A stretch of 64,000 bases of DNA from SZAS-7 sp964514655 (GCA_964514655.1 CAZEQY010000006.1:1-64000); one strand, 5' to 3'; positions 51,115 to 60,472 are shown, numbered from the stretch's first letter. Translations and numbers: made by a program. The notes: generated by a model not told the origin, from the letters alone.

Positions 51115-51978
51115 ATGCAAAAACTGATTGTATTTTGTGCTGTTGGTATTGTCAGTTTACTTTCTTCTTGTCAGCGTCAATACCCAAAGCCTACTGATCG
51201 TGAAAGTGTTCAAAAGGTTCGCGAGACAATGTGTCCGTTAGTTACGGAAGAAAAGGAGCTAAACCCCTACGGTTCTTTGCTTTATGCTGAGCGTATGAAG
51301 GATACCTATATTGAAAATGTCGGCGCTGTTGCAACTTATAGATTTCTTGCGCGTCGCTTTCCGCCTGCAGGAAAGTACCTCCTTGCTTCAGAAAACCTCG
51401 GCTGTCCAAGACAGCCCTATGCGTGGTATGATGTTGATGATGATGGTCAGCTTGGTCGTCAGATAGATACAGGCACTCTTATGCTCGATAATGAGCTCAT
51501 ACTTATGTTTGACTACTGTAAGGGTGAGTCAGTGGATTATTGGCTTGTTGCTCAAGATGGCAAAGCAAGACAGTGTGTGACCGTGGTGCCCTATCCGATT
51601 GCTGTAGAAGCGCGCGATGGAGCTCAAATTTCTGTAAGGCGCCTTACCTACGATGCAGGCCTTGTTTTGCTGGAAGGAAAGGACTTTAATCCTGATGAAC
51701 AGATCCTCGTTTCATCTCAATCAGGCACAAATAGAATAGATAATGTGCCAATTACCTGTATAAATGGCAAATTTAGCATGCTACTAGAACCATCTGCCTT
51801 GGGAAGAAGTGGTGGTCTTGCCTACGTAGACGTTCGCCGTTTTAAAGAGCTACTGACCCTAGAGTATGACTGGGGCTCTGAAGCTACAAACGCTAAAAAA
51901 CGCCTTGCTAATACCGCTCGTATACAACCAGATGCGCTCGTACGTCTTCCTACTGATCTAAATGTTATTAGAAAATAA
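51115..51978 (+). CDS. Unknown lipoprotein
   Basis: A 287-aa protein with a lipoprotein signal (MQKLIVFCAVGIVSLLSSC, cleavage before Cys). The mature part has GCPRQPYAWYDVDDDGQLGR, YCKGESVDYWLVAQDGKARQ and a VLLEGKDFNPDEQILVSS strand like an Ig-type beta domain. No family recognised. AAAGGAG sets ATG 51115; the longer frame from 51064 would include the inverted repeat and is rejected. Confidence 0.7.
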   Translation: MQKLIVFCAVGIVSLLSSCQRQYPKPTDRESVQKVRETMCPLVTEEKELNPYGSLLYAERMKDTYIENVGAVATYRFLARRFPPAGKYLLASENLGCPRQPYAWYDVDDDGQLGRQIDTGTLMLDNELILMFDYCKGESVDYWLVAQDGKARQCVTVVPYPIAVEARDGAQISVRRLTYDAGLVLLEGKDFNPDEQILVSSQSGTNRIDNVPITCINGKFSMLLEPSALGRSGGLAYVDVRRFKELLTLEYDWGSEATNAKKRLANTARIQPDALVRLPTDLNVIRK

Positions 51979-52024
51979 TTGACATTTGATCTCTTGATCG
52001 AGTAGGTTGCGGGAAATACGAAGC

Positions 52025-53053
52025 ATGGGGCTTATCGTGGTTCTCGCTAAAGAAGTTATCATTATTACCGGATGTAGCGGCCGTACCGGCACGCGAGTCG
52101 CTCACAAATTTGCCGACCCTCGCTTTAGTGTCATTGGCCTTGATATTGTCCCCCCAAGGATATCGACAACTAACTTTGAGTTTATCTCATGTGATATTAG
52201 GTCTCAAACCCAGCTAAAAGCGACTTTTGACCGTATACGAGACAAACATGGCAGCCACATAGCGTCAATTATCCATTTAGCTTCTTGCGAAGGCACTAAT
52301 TTACTTATAGAAAATGCCCTTACATTTCAGCTTGAGCAGTTTTTATTTGTAAGTAGCTTGCTTGTGTATGCATCTTGCGAGCCCGGGCAGCGCATTACTG
52401 AACACTGGCCAATAGATCCAAGTTCTGACTATGCCCGCTCAAAATTGCGTGCAGAAGAGGTTTTAAGAAGTAAGCATGGACAAATACCCCTTGTGATACT
52501 TCGTAAGGCTCCTACTTATGATGATGGCTGCCATAATTTGCAACTTGCTCAGCAGATACAGCGCATCTATGAAAGACTCTCAATTGCGCTTTTTTACCCA
52601 GGAAACCTTACACACGGCACGGCATATTTGCATCTAGATGACCTTGCAGATGCGATTTGGCTGGCAGTTCAAAGGCGCTTTAGTTTGCCAAAAGAGACCA
52701 CGATGATTGTGGCAGAGCCCGTGACAGTAAGCTATGGAGAGCTCCAAAAGGTGATTGGGCTTTTATGTTACGGTGAAGAATGCCACACCTGGTCACTTCC
52801 TAAATGGCTTGCTAAGTCAATAGTTCACGGCTTTAAAAAGATGCCATTTTTGCCTGAGCTTGGTGTTGAAGACTACATGATAGATGAAGCAGATGGCAAC
52901 TATGCAGCAGACATAAGCTATATTCAAGACACTCTTGGCTGGGCACTGAAACATAGTTTTAGGCAAACCTTGCCTAAAATGATTGCATCGCTTAAAGAAA
53001 ATCCATTGGCCTGGTATCGCGAAAATGGTCTTACTTATCCGAAGCAAAAATGA
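52025..53053 (+). CDS. NAD(P)-dependent sugar-epimerase-like SDR protein
   Basis: A 342-aa extended-SDR protein. The dinucleotide loop is ITGCSGRTGTRVA (G-x-x-G-x-x-G), the active-site Tyr-Lys is in DYARSKLRAEEVL, with Ser in FVSSLLVYAS. The C-terminal half (AYLHLDDLADAIWLAVQR) fits nucleotide-sugar epimerase/dehydratases. Substrate unknown. The start is uncertain (ATG 52025 or GTG 52037). Followed by a small gene and an LPG-synthase-like gene with near-zero spacing, an operon. Confidence 0.82.
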   Translation: MGLIVVLAKEVIIITGCSGRTGTRVAHKFADPRFSVIGLDIVPPRISTTNFEFISCDIRSQTQLKATFDRIRDKHGSHIASIIHLASCEGTNLLIENALTFQLEQFLFVSSLLVYASCEPGQRITEHWPIDPSSDYARSKLRAEEVLRSKHGQIPLVILRKAPTYDDGCHNLQLAQQIQRIYERLSIALFYPGNLTHGTAYLHLDDLADAIWLAVQRRFSLPKETTMIVAEPVTVSYGELQKVIGLLCYGEECHTWSLPKWLAKSIVHGFKKMPFLPELGVEDYMIDEADGNYAADISYIQDTLGWALKHSFRQTLPKMIASLKENPLAWYRENGLTYPKQK

Positions 53054-53060
53054 GGAACTA

Positions 53061-53198
53061 ATGAACGACGACGTGTATGAAGCACATGAATATGAACCTG
53101 CTGGCTATCCTAAGCAGGCAGTACGTACTAAACGCAAGTTTTGGCAGAATATCTGGAGGATAGCGTTTAAGTCGCTTTTATCGAGAAGCAGAAGATGA
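53061..53198 (+). CDS. Small basic protein, unknown
   Basis: Forty-five residues (MNDDVYEAHEYEPAGYPKQA then VRTKRKFWQNIWRIAFKSLL and SRSRR): an acidic start and a basic amphipathic C-terminal helix. GAGGA lies 5 nt before ATG 53061, 7 bp after the epimerase stop. Its TGA overlaps the next ATG (ATGA). Operon position and ribosome site support it as a real small gene. Confidence 0.6.
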   Translation: MNDDVYEAHEYEPAGYPKQAVRTKRKFWQNIWRIAFKSLLSRSRR

Positions 53199-53995
53199 AA
53201 TTCGAGCCTCTTGGGCTATCACACCGCGCGCTACTTGAAAAACCACTTAAAGAGAGCGGTGTAACACTTTCAGAATATAGTTTTAGCTGTTTATACCTTT
53301 TTCGATCTGTACATGCATATGAAGTGTGTATAGAAGGCCCCCTTTGCATTAAGGGGCTTACTTATGATGGCATGTCCTACTATATGCCAATTTCACCTGC
53401 ATCCTTTATCCAGCTTCAAGATGCTCCAGGACTACTTTATCCCATTCCTGAAGAATGGCTGGGCATGGTATCTGGCCGGAAGGCAACTTACAACGATGCT
53501 GATAGCGATTACATATATGACACCTTGCAGCTAAGTCAGTATAGGGGCCTTGCCAAGAAGCGAAACCTCGTACACCAGTTTGAAAAGCAATATGAAGCTG
53601 AGTGCTTTGATCTAACAAAAGAACGCTTTCAAGATGCTCTACAAGTATTATCTATCCGGCAAGATGATGAGGGTGACCTTGCAGCATGCAAAGAGGCAAT
53701 AGAGCTACTTGAAACGCTCAAACTTGATGGAAAGATCTACTACGTAGAAAACAAGCCAGTAGCCCTTATCATTGGCGAGCCGCTCGGCCAAGACACCTAC
53801 GTGATACACTTTGCAAAAGCCGATATTGCCTATAAAGGCATCTACCAATACCTCTACCAGACTTTTTGCCGCACTTTAGAAAATCGCTACAGCTTTATCA
53901 ACATGGAACAAGACCTCGGCCGCGAAGAGCTTCGCCACGCCAAACATTCTTATCATCCGCTTCGGCAAGCGCGAAAATTTCGTCTGTCAAAATAA
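53195..53995 (+). CDS. DUF2156 / phosphatidylglycerol-lysyltransferase C-terminal-like protein
   Basis: A 266-aa protein resembling the double-GNAT domain of MprF and DUF2156 proteins: ESGVTLSEYSFSCLYLFRS, DADSDYIYDTLQLSQYRGLA, KKRNLVHQFEKQYEAECFDL, VENKPVALIIGEPLGQDTYV, HFAKADIAYKGIYQYLYQTF. The membrane flippase half of MprF is absent. These proteins transfer aminoacyl groups from tRNA to lipids or other acceptors. Coupled by ATGA to the small basic protein. Confidence 0.78.
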   Translation: MKFEPLGLSHRALLEKPLKESGVTLSEYSFSCLYLFRSVHAYEVCIEGPLCIKGLTYDGMSYYMPISPASFIQLQDAPGLLYPIPEEWLGMVSGRKATYNDADSDYIYDTLQLSQYRGLAKKRNLVHQFEKQYEAECFDLTKERFQDALQVLSIRQDDEGDLAACKEAIELLETLKLDGKIYYVENKPVALIIGEPLGQDTYVIHFAKADIAYKGIYQYLYQTFCRTLENRYSFINMEQDLGREELRHAKHSYHPLRQARKFRLSK

Positions 53996-54063
53996 TTCTT
54001 TATTTTGTGTATTTGGCCAAATAGCTTATACTTCTTGCACACTTTTGTCGTGGGGAGAACCAA

Positions 54064-54285
54064 ATGTTTAATGCTATTTGTTTTTTATTACTATGTACTG
54101 CACCGCTTATGGCCGAATCGGTAAGCGAGGCGGCTGTACAAACAGGTCGTTATCAACTCGTAGCTAACAACGGCATACTGTATCTTCTGGATACAGCGAC
54201 TGGCGAAGTGTGGAAAGAGTCATATTGGGATGGATGGAAACCTTATTGGCCCCCAATAGCTAGTGAGCTTGAGAAGTTAAAATAA
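54064..54285 (+). CDS. Small exported protein
   Basis: A 73-aa protein with signal peptide (MFNAICFLLLCTAPLMA). The mature part RYQLVANNGILYLLDTATGE then VWKESYWDGWKPYWPP resembles single beta-repeat proteins with L-D-T-x-T-G-x-V-W, a pattern common in exported proteins of unknown role. A weak promoter (TTGTGT, 16 bp, TATACT at 54027-54032) precedes it. Confidence 0.65.
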   Translation: MFNAICFLLLCTAPLMAESVSEAAVQTGRYQLVANNGILYLLDTATGEVWKESYWDGWKPYWPPIASELEKLK

Positions 54286-54320
54286 AAAACGTATAACAAT
54301 AAAAATGAATCAAGGAATTT

Positions 54321-54971
54321 GTGAAACAGCTTTCTCATCTTTTTGAACAAAATTCTTCGTGGGCTCAAGAACTTATTACCCGCGATCCTAACTATTTTAA
54401 AAAGCTCGCTAGAGAACAAAAACCTAAATATCTCTGGATTGGATGTTCTGATAGCCGCGTGCCTGCTAACGAGGTGCTGGGACTTGAGTGCGGGGAGCTT
54501 TTTGTTCATAGAAATGTTGCTAATCTTTTTCCTCATACCGATTTTAATTGCCTTTCTGTTCTCCAATATGCCGTAGATTTTTTAGGTATTGAGCATATAA
54601 TAGTTTGTGGCCATTATGGATGTGGAGGCATTGCGGCAGCAATGACTCAAAATCAATTGGGGCTTCTTGACAATTGGCTACGACATGTTAAAGATGTCTA
54701 CGCCCAATCTAAAGATGAGCTTAATTCCATCACAAGTACAAAAGGCCGCTTAGATCGTTTAGCCGAGCTTAATGTTATACAGCAGGTGGCAAACGTCTGC
54801 CATACCAGCATCGTACAAAACGCCTGGGCAAGAAAGCAGCATCTTTGCGTCCATGGATGGATGTATGACATTTCAACAGGCAAACTAAAAGACATAGGCT
54901 GCTGCATAAGCGGCCCGAGCGAAATCCAAAATGTCTACGTCATGCAAAATACTCAAGATAATAGATCTTAA
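54321..54971 (+). CDS. can: Beta-class carbonic anhydrase
   Basis: A 216-aa beta carbonic anhydrase with the zinc ligands and partners in order: WIGCSDSRVPANEVLGL (Cys, Asp-Arg dyad), HRNVANLF, and VCGHYGCGGIAAAM (His, Cys). It interconverts CO2 and bicarbonate, probably feeding biosynthesis. GTG 54321 is the start, with AAGGA 5 nt before. It ends 22 bp from the convergent acyltransferase gene. Confidence 0.95.
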   Translation: MKQLSHLFEQNSSWAQELITRDPNYFKKLAREQKPKYLWIGCSDSRVPANEVLGLECGELFVHRNVANLFPHTDFNCLSVLQYAVDFLGIEHIIVCGHYGCGGIAAAMTQNQLGLLDNWLRHVKDVYAQSKDELNSITSTKGRLDRLAELNVIQQVANVCHTSIVQNAWARKQHLCVHGWMYDISTGKLKDIGCCISGPSEIQNVYVMQNTQDNRS

Positions 54972-54993
54972 CAACTAGTATACAACAATCGTA

Positions 54994-55836
54994 CTACTGC
55001 TGCTTCTTAATTTTTGCGAGAAGTCCGGTGAGGACGGTGCCTGGTCCGCATTCGATGAATGTATCTTGGCCTTGGCCTAAGAGGTATTGGATGGTGTCAA
55101 CCCAATGGACGGAGTGGTTGAGCTGTTCGGCGAGGTTGTGATGTACCTTGCCTTGCTCATAGGGCTTACCAGTAAGGTTTGCTATGCAGGGGATTTTGGG
55201 GTCTTCAAGGTCAAATTCGCTTAGAAAGCGGCTGTATTCCTCTTTTGCAGGGGTCATATAGCGCGAGTGGAAGGCGCCGCTGACATTGAGAGGAAAAAAG
55301 CGAGCACCTGACTCATCAAAAGCTGCTTTAGAGTTTGCTATGTCTTCTTTTTTTCCTGATATCACAATTTGCTGAAAGGAGTTGAGGTTTGCAATATCGA
55401 TAGCATCGAGGTTGTTGTTTTTGAGGATGTCTCTAACTTCGCTTGCTGATTTGCCAATAATTGCCGCCATGGCGCCGCCAGAAATTTGGGACATAAGCTT
55501 GCCGCGGCGCTGTACGAGACGAAGGCCTGTTTCAAAGTCAAACGATCCTGCGGCATAAAGTGCTGAATATTCACCAAGGCTGTGGCCTGCTACAAAATTG
55601 GGTGTCAAAGATTCAGAAAGCTTTTTGTGGTAGGTTAGTGCATTTACTACAAAGAGGGCAGGCTGTGTGAATTCGGTATTTGCAAGCTTTGCCTCAGGGT
55701 CTTGTAGGCATAGGTCTTTGATGGAGTAGCCAAGGATGGCATCTGCTTTTGCGGTAAGATCAGAAAATGCGTCAAAGAGATCTTCGCCCATTCCCTTTTT
55801 CTGCGAGCCTTGTCCGGGAAATACAAATACGGTCAT
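54994..55836 (-). CDS. fabD: Malonyl-CoA:ACP transacylase, discrete trans-AT-like type
   Basis: A 280-aa acyltransferase. Active-site serine in VAGHSLGEYSALYAAGSFD, His in VSGAFHSRYM, GQGSQ oxyanion loop in VFPGQGSQKKGMGEDLFDAF. It is shorter than the usual 305-310 aa FabD and its wording (FDFETGLRLVQRRGKLMSQ, EFTQPALFVVNAL) recalls discrete acyltransferases of trans-AT polyketide systems. It may still be the housekeeping FabD; fatty-acid genes usually next to fabD in Chlamydia are not here. ATGA overlap with mutT. Confidence 0.85.
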   Translation of the reverse strand: MTVFVFPGQGSQKKGMGEDLFDAFSDLTAKADAILGYSIKDLCLQDPEAKLANTEFTQPALFVVNALTYHKKLSESLTPNFVAGHSLGEYSALYAAGSFDFETGLRLVQRRGKLMSQISGGAMAAIIGKSASEVRDILKNNNLDAIDIANLNSFQQIVISGKKEDIANSKAAFDESGARFFPLNVSGAFHSRYMTPAKEEYSRFLSEFDLEDPKIPCIANLTGKPYEQGKVHHNLAEQLNHSVHWVDTIQYLLGQGQDTFIECGPGTVLTGLLAKIKKQQ

Positions 55837-56225
55837 ACTACTACATCCTTTTGGTAAAGTAATTGAATAACAGGTGCATCTGGTTCTGGAAAATTATAAC
55901 GAGAAAGCTCTTCAGGTGCTACCCACGCCATCTCGGAATGGTCGTAGAGGGTTATTTCACCTGTGTACGTATAGACTTTAAAGAATATAAGCTCACAAAG
56001 TGTCTCTTTATGTGTAAAGGTAACGGTGTAAAAATGCTCCGCAATTTCTGCAACTATGCCAAGCTCTTCCACAAGTTCGCGCTTTAGACATTCTTGCAGC
56101 GTTTCGCCTTCTTCAAGTTTGCCTCCGGGAAATTCCCATAAGCCTACAAAAGCATCAAGTTTCTTGCGTTTTGCAATAAAAATCTTGCCATCTTTTTCGA
56201 TGATGGCAGCTGTAATTTGCTTCAA
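55833..56225 (-). CDS. mutT: MutT-like Nudix hydrolase (8-oxo-dGTP diphosphatase)
   Basis: A 130-aa MutT. It starts ITAAIIEKDGKIFIAKRKK and carries the Nudix box GGKLEEGETLQECLKRELVE followed by ELGI (about residues 34-57), the layout of 8-oxo-dGTP diphosphatases that clean the nucleotide pool. It overlaps the permease gene upstream and the acyltransferase gene downstream by 4 bp each. Confidence 0.88.
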   Translation of the reverse strand: MKQITAAIIEKDGKIFIAKRKKLDAFVGLWEFPGGKLEEGETLQECLKRELVEELGIVAEIAEHFYTVTFTHKETLCELIFFKVYTYTGEITLYDHSEMAWVAPEELSRYNFPEPDAPVIQLLYQKDVVV

Positions 56226-57505
56226 ATTGCCTCCACGGCGGCTTTTCGGCTTTTAAGGAGATAGACAGGCAGGCCGGCGAGCGTGATAAGGCTTGCAAGT
56301 GCAACCATCTTGATACCAGAAGAATAAAGGGCCCATGCGCAAAAGCTAAAAGCTCCAATTCCTATAAAAATTGCACCAATACCTTTGTTCCAAAAGAGCT
56401 TAAGGTAGCTTAGCACTGACATCACATAGACAAAGAGAAAGGCAGTCACAGAGACGTCAATGATGAAGGTTACCTGCTCGATGAGGTCGCTATTTAGGGT
56501 GACAAGTAGCACCGGAAGCATGCCAAGCGAAGAGATGATAAGCCCCCACTTTGGGGCACCCTTAGCATTTTTTGTGGTAAAGAGTTTTGGTAGGTGTCCA
56601 TCTTCAGCTGCTCCTAGGGCAATCTGGCCACTCGTTAACATCCAGGCGTTAAGCGTGCCAAGGCAGACGACAGAGGCTGCTAGTGATATGATAAGGTACC
56701 AGTTGCCGCCAAAGATTATCTGGGCAGCATCCGCAAATGGAGCTTTTGACTGGGCAAGGCTTTCTGGGGCTACTACGCCCATAATCACAATGCTGCTGAT
56801 AATGTAGACAATAGCAACCAAAAGTGTGCCTGTGATGATGGCGCGCGGTATTGTCTTTTTGGGGTTTTCTACAGAGTCTGCAGGAGTTGTTGCACATTCT
56901 ACGCCAATAAAGCCCCAGAGGGTAAGAAGAGCAGCTGCATTTAGCACACTTAGATTCGACTCGCCTGTTGGGTTGAAGGGCACAAAATGATCGGCGTTAA
57001 AGTACCAGAGGCCAAAGGCAGGCACAAGAACAAGCGGCAAGAGTTTGAGGACAGTAAAGACAAATTCAACACGCCCCGCAGATCGCACGCCCGAGAGGTT
57101 TAGACAGGTGATAAGAGCTAAAAAGGCTACTTCTAAGGTAAAGTTTGCAAGGGGGGAGAGGTTGCCTAATAGCGGGCTTAGGTAGCTAACGACAGAAATT
57201 ACCACCATAGGGGTACTTAGCCAGGATATTACCCAGTATGTCCAGGCAGAAAAAAAGCCAAATGTTCTGCCGAAGGCAGATTCAATAAAGGTGTGTGGTC
57301 CACCTGTTTTTGGCATGTTCGCAGCAAGGCCTGCAAAGACAAAAGCTAAAAACATAGCGCCAGTAGCAGTGATAAGCCAGCAGCTTTGCCCGATAGCGCC
57401 AAATGCAGCCATGCTTGCCGGCAGCAAAAATATACCTGTTCCAATCTGGCTTCCGGCTACAAGCGAGGTAACCTGCCAAAAGCCCATTTTTCTTTGTGTG
57501 TCCAT
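56222..57505 (-). CDS. APC-family amino-acid permease / antiporter (AdiC-like)
   Basis: A 427-aa protein with about 12 TM segments of the APC family. Conserved start GFWQVTSLVAGSQIGTGIFL, then NMPKTGGPHTFIESAFGRTF, LLTLWGFIGVECATTPADSV (the W-x-F-x-G-x-E motif of AdiC/PotE-type carriers) and NPKKTIPRAIITGTLLVAIV. Chlamydial AdiC/AaxC homologues exchange arginine and agmatine; substrate here is open. ATG 57505 is used. First gene of a three-gene operon. Confidence 0.9.
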   Translation of the reverse strand: MDTQRKMGFWQVTSLVAGSQIGTGIFLLPASMAAFGAIGQSCWLITATGAMFLAFVFAGLAANMPKTGGPHTFIESAFGRTFGFFSAWTYWVISWLSTPMVVISVVSYLSPLLGNLSPLANFTLEVAFLALITCLNLSGVRSAGRVEFVFTVLKLLPLVLVPAFGLWYFNADHFVPFNPTGESNLSVLNAAALLTLWGFIGVECATTPADSVENPKKTIPRAIITGTLLVAIVYIISSIVIMGVVAPESLAQSKAPFADAAQIIFGGNWYLIISLAASVVCLGTLNAWMLTSGQIALGAAEDGHLPKLFTTKNAKGAPKWGLIISSLGMLPVLLVTLNSDLIEQVTFIIDVSVTAFLFVYVMSVLSYLKLFWNKGIGAIFIGIGAFSFCAWALYSSGIKMVALASLITLAGLPVYLLKSRKAAVEAI

Positions 57506-57629
57506 AAACTGCAAAATTAAATATTTATTTTTGTATATGATACGTGAGAAAGCCCATTCTCGTCAAGGTAAATAGACATAAAAATCATTGTCCAGGTATC
57601 CTCCTATACTATTCAAATTTCGGGAATAT

Positions 57630-59111
57630 ATGAAAAAACTTGTACTACTAATTGCTGTGCTTTGCAGCTCGTTTACTTTTCAGGATGGCCCTCTTGTAGA
57701 ACTCTTGAAGCTGGATAATCTTTACGATCCGGCAGATAGTCTTGTAGACGTTGTTGCGAAAACAGAAAAGCACTGGGTGCAGGTTCGGCAGGGAGTAGGT
57801 AACAAGGAAGTTACGGATCTTACAGATAGCCCTGAGCAGCAGCTATATCGTGATAGGGTAATTGCTATAGCTAAAGAGCTTGGGCTTTTTGACGCGAGAA
57901 AGCCCGAGCCTGGCTACTATGACTATGCGGCAATTCCCGGAGCCTTTTTGGACGGCTTTCGCCTGCGCGTTTCAAACTTGATAGAGGCTTGGAAAGAGGG
58001 GATTCGCTTCCATAAGGTGGTCATTTTTACGGGTGATCGGAAGCTGCGAAAAGAAAAAGAAGACTCATTAGATAAGCTTCCTCAAGGCTGGAAAGTAACG
58101 CCATCAACAGCCTATGAAACAGAATATGATATGTGCAAGCTTGTGTGGGACCAAACGGTCTTTCCAGAAGATATGCAGGTAGAGCTAGAGTTTGTCAATG
58201 CTCCTTGTCCGGAAGGTGCTATCCGCCCCAGTACAAAAGATTGCTATAAGTTATGGCAACAAGAGCCCGGCAGCCTCGTTATCTTTAGCCATCCCATATA
58301 CTGGGCTTACCAAGAGCTAGCGGCTCAAAACAGCTTAGAGTCCTTTACCATTCACATCTACGCACAAGAAGCTTCAGATGCCATGCTAAAGCGCTATGAA
58401 GACCGTATTGTCTCGATAATTCAAGATGTAGTTGCCAAAACCCTCCATGAACTTTTGATTGCCCAGGAAAAAGCGAGCTGCTATCGTAAAGATATGAAAT
58501 TTACCATAACTTCTTATCCTCCAGAAGCCGTAACAGCAATTAGACCCATGCTTGACACCTGGGCAATAGAGATGTATCGCGAATATCCCTACCTCTATGT
58601 CTATCAGGGCGAAACAGACTATAACTCCATGTTTGAGCAAGACCCAAACGCCATGGTGCTCTTTGCTGAGCAAGATGGCCAAAAGATTGGTGTTTTGCAG
58701 GCAAATCCACTTGACTCTCCCTACCTCAAAGAAGAGGTGTATACTCCGAGCGATTGTCTCGATGAGATGCGTTCAAAAGGGTATAATCCAGAGGATATCT
58801 ACTACATAAGTTGCTTTTTGCTTAAAAAAGAATTTCGACAAGATAGGATCTTGGCATTAAATCTTTTTGCAAAGGCATGTGAAGTAGCAAAGCAGCATGG
58901 CAAAAAAGCTATTGCCTTTATGGAAATTGCAGATGAGCCTGCTCATCCCTTAAAACCTGATCCTTATGTTCCCTGCGAGCCTTGGAAGCTCCTTGGCGTG
59001 CCTTTTACGCCTATGGACGTCGCTGTTAAAGCTACTTGGCCTACCTTGCAGCCGGATGGTTCTGTCAAAGACGAAGAGCACACCATGCTCATGTATATAG
59101 TCTATGTATGA
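57630..59111 (+). CDS. Exported protein: YdcF-like N-terminal part fused to a GNAT-like domain
   Basis: A 493-aa protein. Signal peptide MKKLVLLIAVLCSSFTF. The N-terminal half has VVIFTGDRKLRKEKEDSL and VIFSHPIYWAYQELAAQ, reminiscent of exported DUF218/YdcF-like proteins. From residue about 295 it resembles a GNAT fold (ITSYPPEAVTAIRPMLDTWA, QKIGVLQANPLDSPYL, YYISCFLLKKEFRQDRILAL). The pairing is unusual and no family covers the whole. GGGAA lies before ATG 57630. It overlaps the flavoprotein gene by 8 bp. Confidence 0.6.
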   Translation: MKKLVLLIAVLCSSFTFQDGPLVELLKLDNLYDPADSLVDVVAKTEKHWVQVRQGVGNKEVTDLTDSPEQQLYRDRVIAIAKELGLFDARKPEPGYYDYAAIPGAFLDGFRLRVSNLIEAWKEGIRFHKVVIFTGDRKLRKEKEDSLDKLPQGWKVTPSTAYETEYDMCKLVWDQTVFPEDMQVELEFVNAPCPEGAIRPSTKDCYKLWQQEPGSLVIFSHPIYWAYQELAAQNSLESFTIHIYAQEASDAMLKRYEDRIVSIIQDVVAKTLHELLIAQEKASCYRKDMKFTITSYPPEAVTAIRPMLDTWAIEMYREYPYLYVYQGETDYNSMFEQDPNAMVLFAEQDGQKIGVLQANPLDSPYLKEEVYTPSDCLDEMRSKGYNPEDIYYISCFLLKKEFRQDRILALNLFAKACEVAKQHGKKAIAFMEIADEPAHPLKPDPYVPCEPWKLLGVPFTPMDVAVKATWPTLQPDGSVKDEEHTMLMYIVYV

Positions 59112-60288
59112 CCTTATCGTAATTGGCGGGGGAGCGGCTGGCTTTTTTGCGGCGATCAATGCCCAAAAGCGAGGCTTACGGGTAGCCCTCCTTGAAAAGT
59201 CACGGCAGCCTCTTGCCAAGGTACGCATTTCCGGAGGCGGACGCTGCAACGTGACGCATGCATGCTTTGACCCTAGCAAGCTTGTGAGCTACTATCCTCG
59301 AGGCTCAAAAGAGCTTCGCGGCCCATTTAGCCGTTTTCAGCCACAAGATACTATCCACTGGTTTCAAGAGCGGGGTGTAGAGCTTAAGACAGAAGCTGAC
59401 GGCAGAATGTTTCCAATTACCGATAGCTCCCAAACCATAATCGACTGTTTGCAACAGGAGCGCGCGAAAACCGGTGTTGAGCTTATTTTGGAGGCTGATG
59501 TTGTACAGGTAGAGCCCGGCTTTACAGTGCAACTTGCAAATGGCAGAGTGTTAGAAGCAAAAAATCTCCTCCTTGCAACGGGATCAAATCGCAAGGTCTT
59601 CGGCTTGCTAGAAGGGCTTGGCCATACGATTATCCCTTGCGTACCATCGCTTTTTACATTTAATATCAAAGACTTTGACCTTGTGGATATTGCCGGTGTG
59701 AGCGTTCAGAATGCCTCTATAGAGGTGCTTGGCATCACCCAGAAAGGGCCGCTACTTATCACACACTGGGGCTTTAGTGGGCCAAGCGTTCTTCGCGCTT
59801 CTGCGTGGGGTGCACGCCTGTTGCACGATGCTGGCTACAAGGCTCAAGTGACAATAGACTGGCTTGCAGGCACCCAAAAAGAAGCTTTACTTATACAAGC
59901 AAAACAGGAACATGCCAAAAAGCAGCTAAGCACCTACTGCCCTTATGAGCTGCCACAAAGGCTATGGAAGGCTCTACTTGCAAAGTCGGGGATAACTGTT
60001 GAAGAGCGCTATGCAGAGCTTAGCAAAGCTAAGATGCAAAAGCTGCTTGGTCATCTAAGCACTGATCGCTACCAAATAGAGGGCCAAACAACAAACAAAG
60101 AAGAGTTTGTAACTTGCGGTGGCGTGTCACTTACTGAGGTAAATTTTAAGACCATGCAAAGCAAGATTGTACCGGGTCTTTATTTTGCAGGCGAAATTTT
60201 AGACATCGATGGCGTAACAGGTGGCTTCAACTTCCAAAATGCCTGGACCACCGCTTGGATCGCATCCCACTCAATCGAGAAACACTGA
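59104..60288 (+). CDS. HI0933-family FAD-dependent oxidoreductase
   Basis: A 394-aa flavoprotein. FAD-binding start MYDLIVIGGGAAGFFAAINA, then ISGGGRCNVTHACFD, MFPITDSSQT, THWGFSGPSVLRASAWGARL, TCGGVSLTEVNFKTMQSKIV and the C-terminal GEILDIDGVTGGFNFQNAWT. The family (YhiN/HI0933) is broadly conserved; its reaction is not settled, and some members act in thio- or aminofutalosine-related and tRNA contexts. It overlaps the preceding gene by 8 bp. Confidence 0.92.
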   Translation: MYDLIVIGGGAAGFFAAINAQKRGLRVALLEKSRQPLAKVRISGGGRCNVTHACFDPSKLVSYYPRGSKELRGPFSRFQPQDTIHWFQERGVELKTEADGRMFPITDSSQTIIDCLQQERAKTGVELILEADVVQVEPGFTVQLANGRVLEAKNLLLATGSNRKVFGLLEGLGHTIIPCVPSLFTFNIKDFDLVDIAGVSVQNASIEVLGITQKGPLLITHWGFSGPSVLRASAWGARLLHDAGYKAQVTIDWLAGTQKEALLIQAKQEHAKKQLSTYCPYELPQRLWKALLAKSGITVEERYAELSKAKMQKLLGHLSTDRYQIEGQTTNKEEFVTCGGVSLTEVNFKTMQSKIVPGLYFAGEILDIDGVTGGFNFQNAWTTAWIASHSIEKH

Positions 60289-60414
60289 TGTGGTACTTGA
60301 ACTATTCTTCTTGCTGAAAGAGATCGTTTTTGCACAATCTTATCCTGCCTGATCCTGTCTATCCTGTTAATTTTTATATGAAATCGTTCTTAGAAGCCGT
60401 AATCTTGATTGGAA
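60289..60414. other. Intergenic region with CCTGTCTATCCTGTT-type repeat
   Basis: 60343-60379 contains CTGATCCTGTCTATCCTGTT, a motif frequent between genes in many bacteria. A partly matching inverted form (AGATAAACAGGATC) lies at 31543-31556 after the RND operon. Nothing else is seen. Confidence 0.4.
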
Positions 60415-60443
60415 TTGACTTTTAGTAGTAGTACGTATATAGT
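60415..60443 (+). promoter_or_regulatory. Promoter of the ankyrin gene pair
   Basis: TTGACT (60415-60420), 17-bp spacer, TATAGT (60438-60443), one mismatch from consensus in each hexamer, 29 bp before the ATG with ACGGAG between. Confidence 0.75.
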
Positions 60444-60472
60444 AAATGTTTTGATGTTTATTACGGAGTTTT

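Noticed and set aside
31543..60379. GATAAACAGGATC (31543) and CCTGTCTATCCTGTT (60350) as ends of a mobile element.
   Set aside because: Only partial match, 29 kb apart, and the motif is common between genes in many bacteria; listed only as an intergenic repeat.
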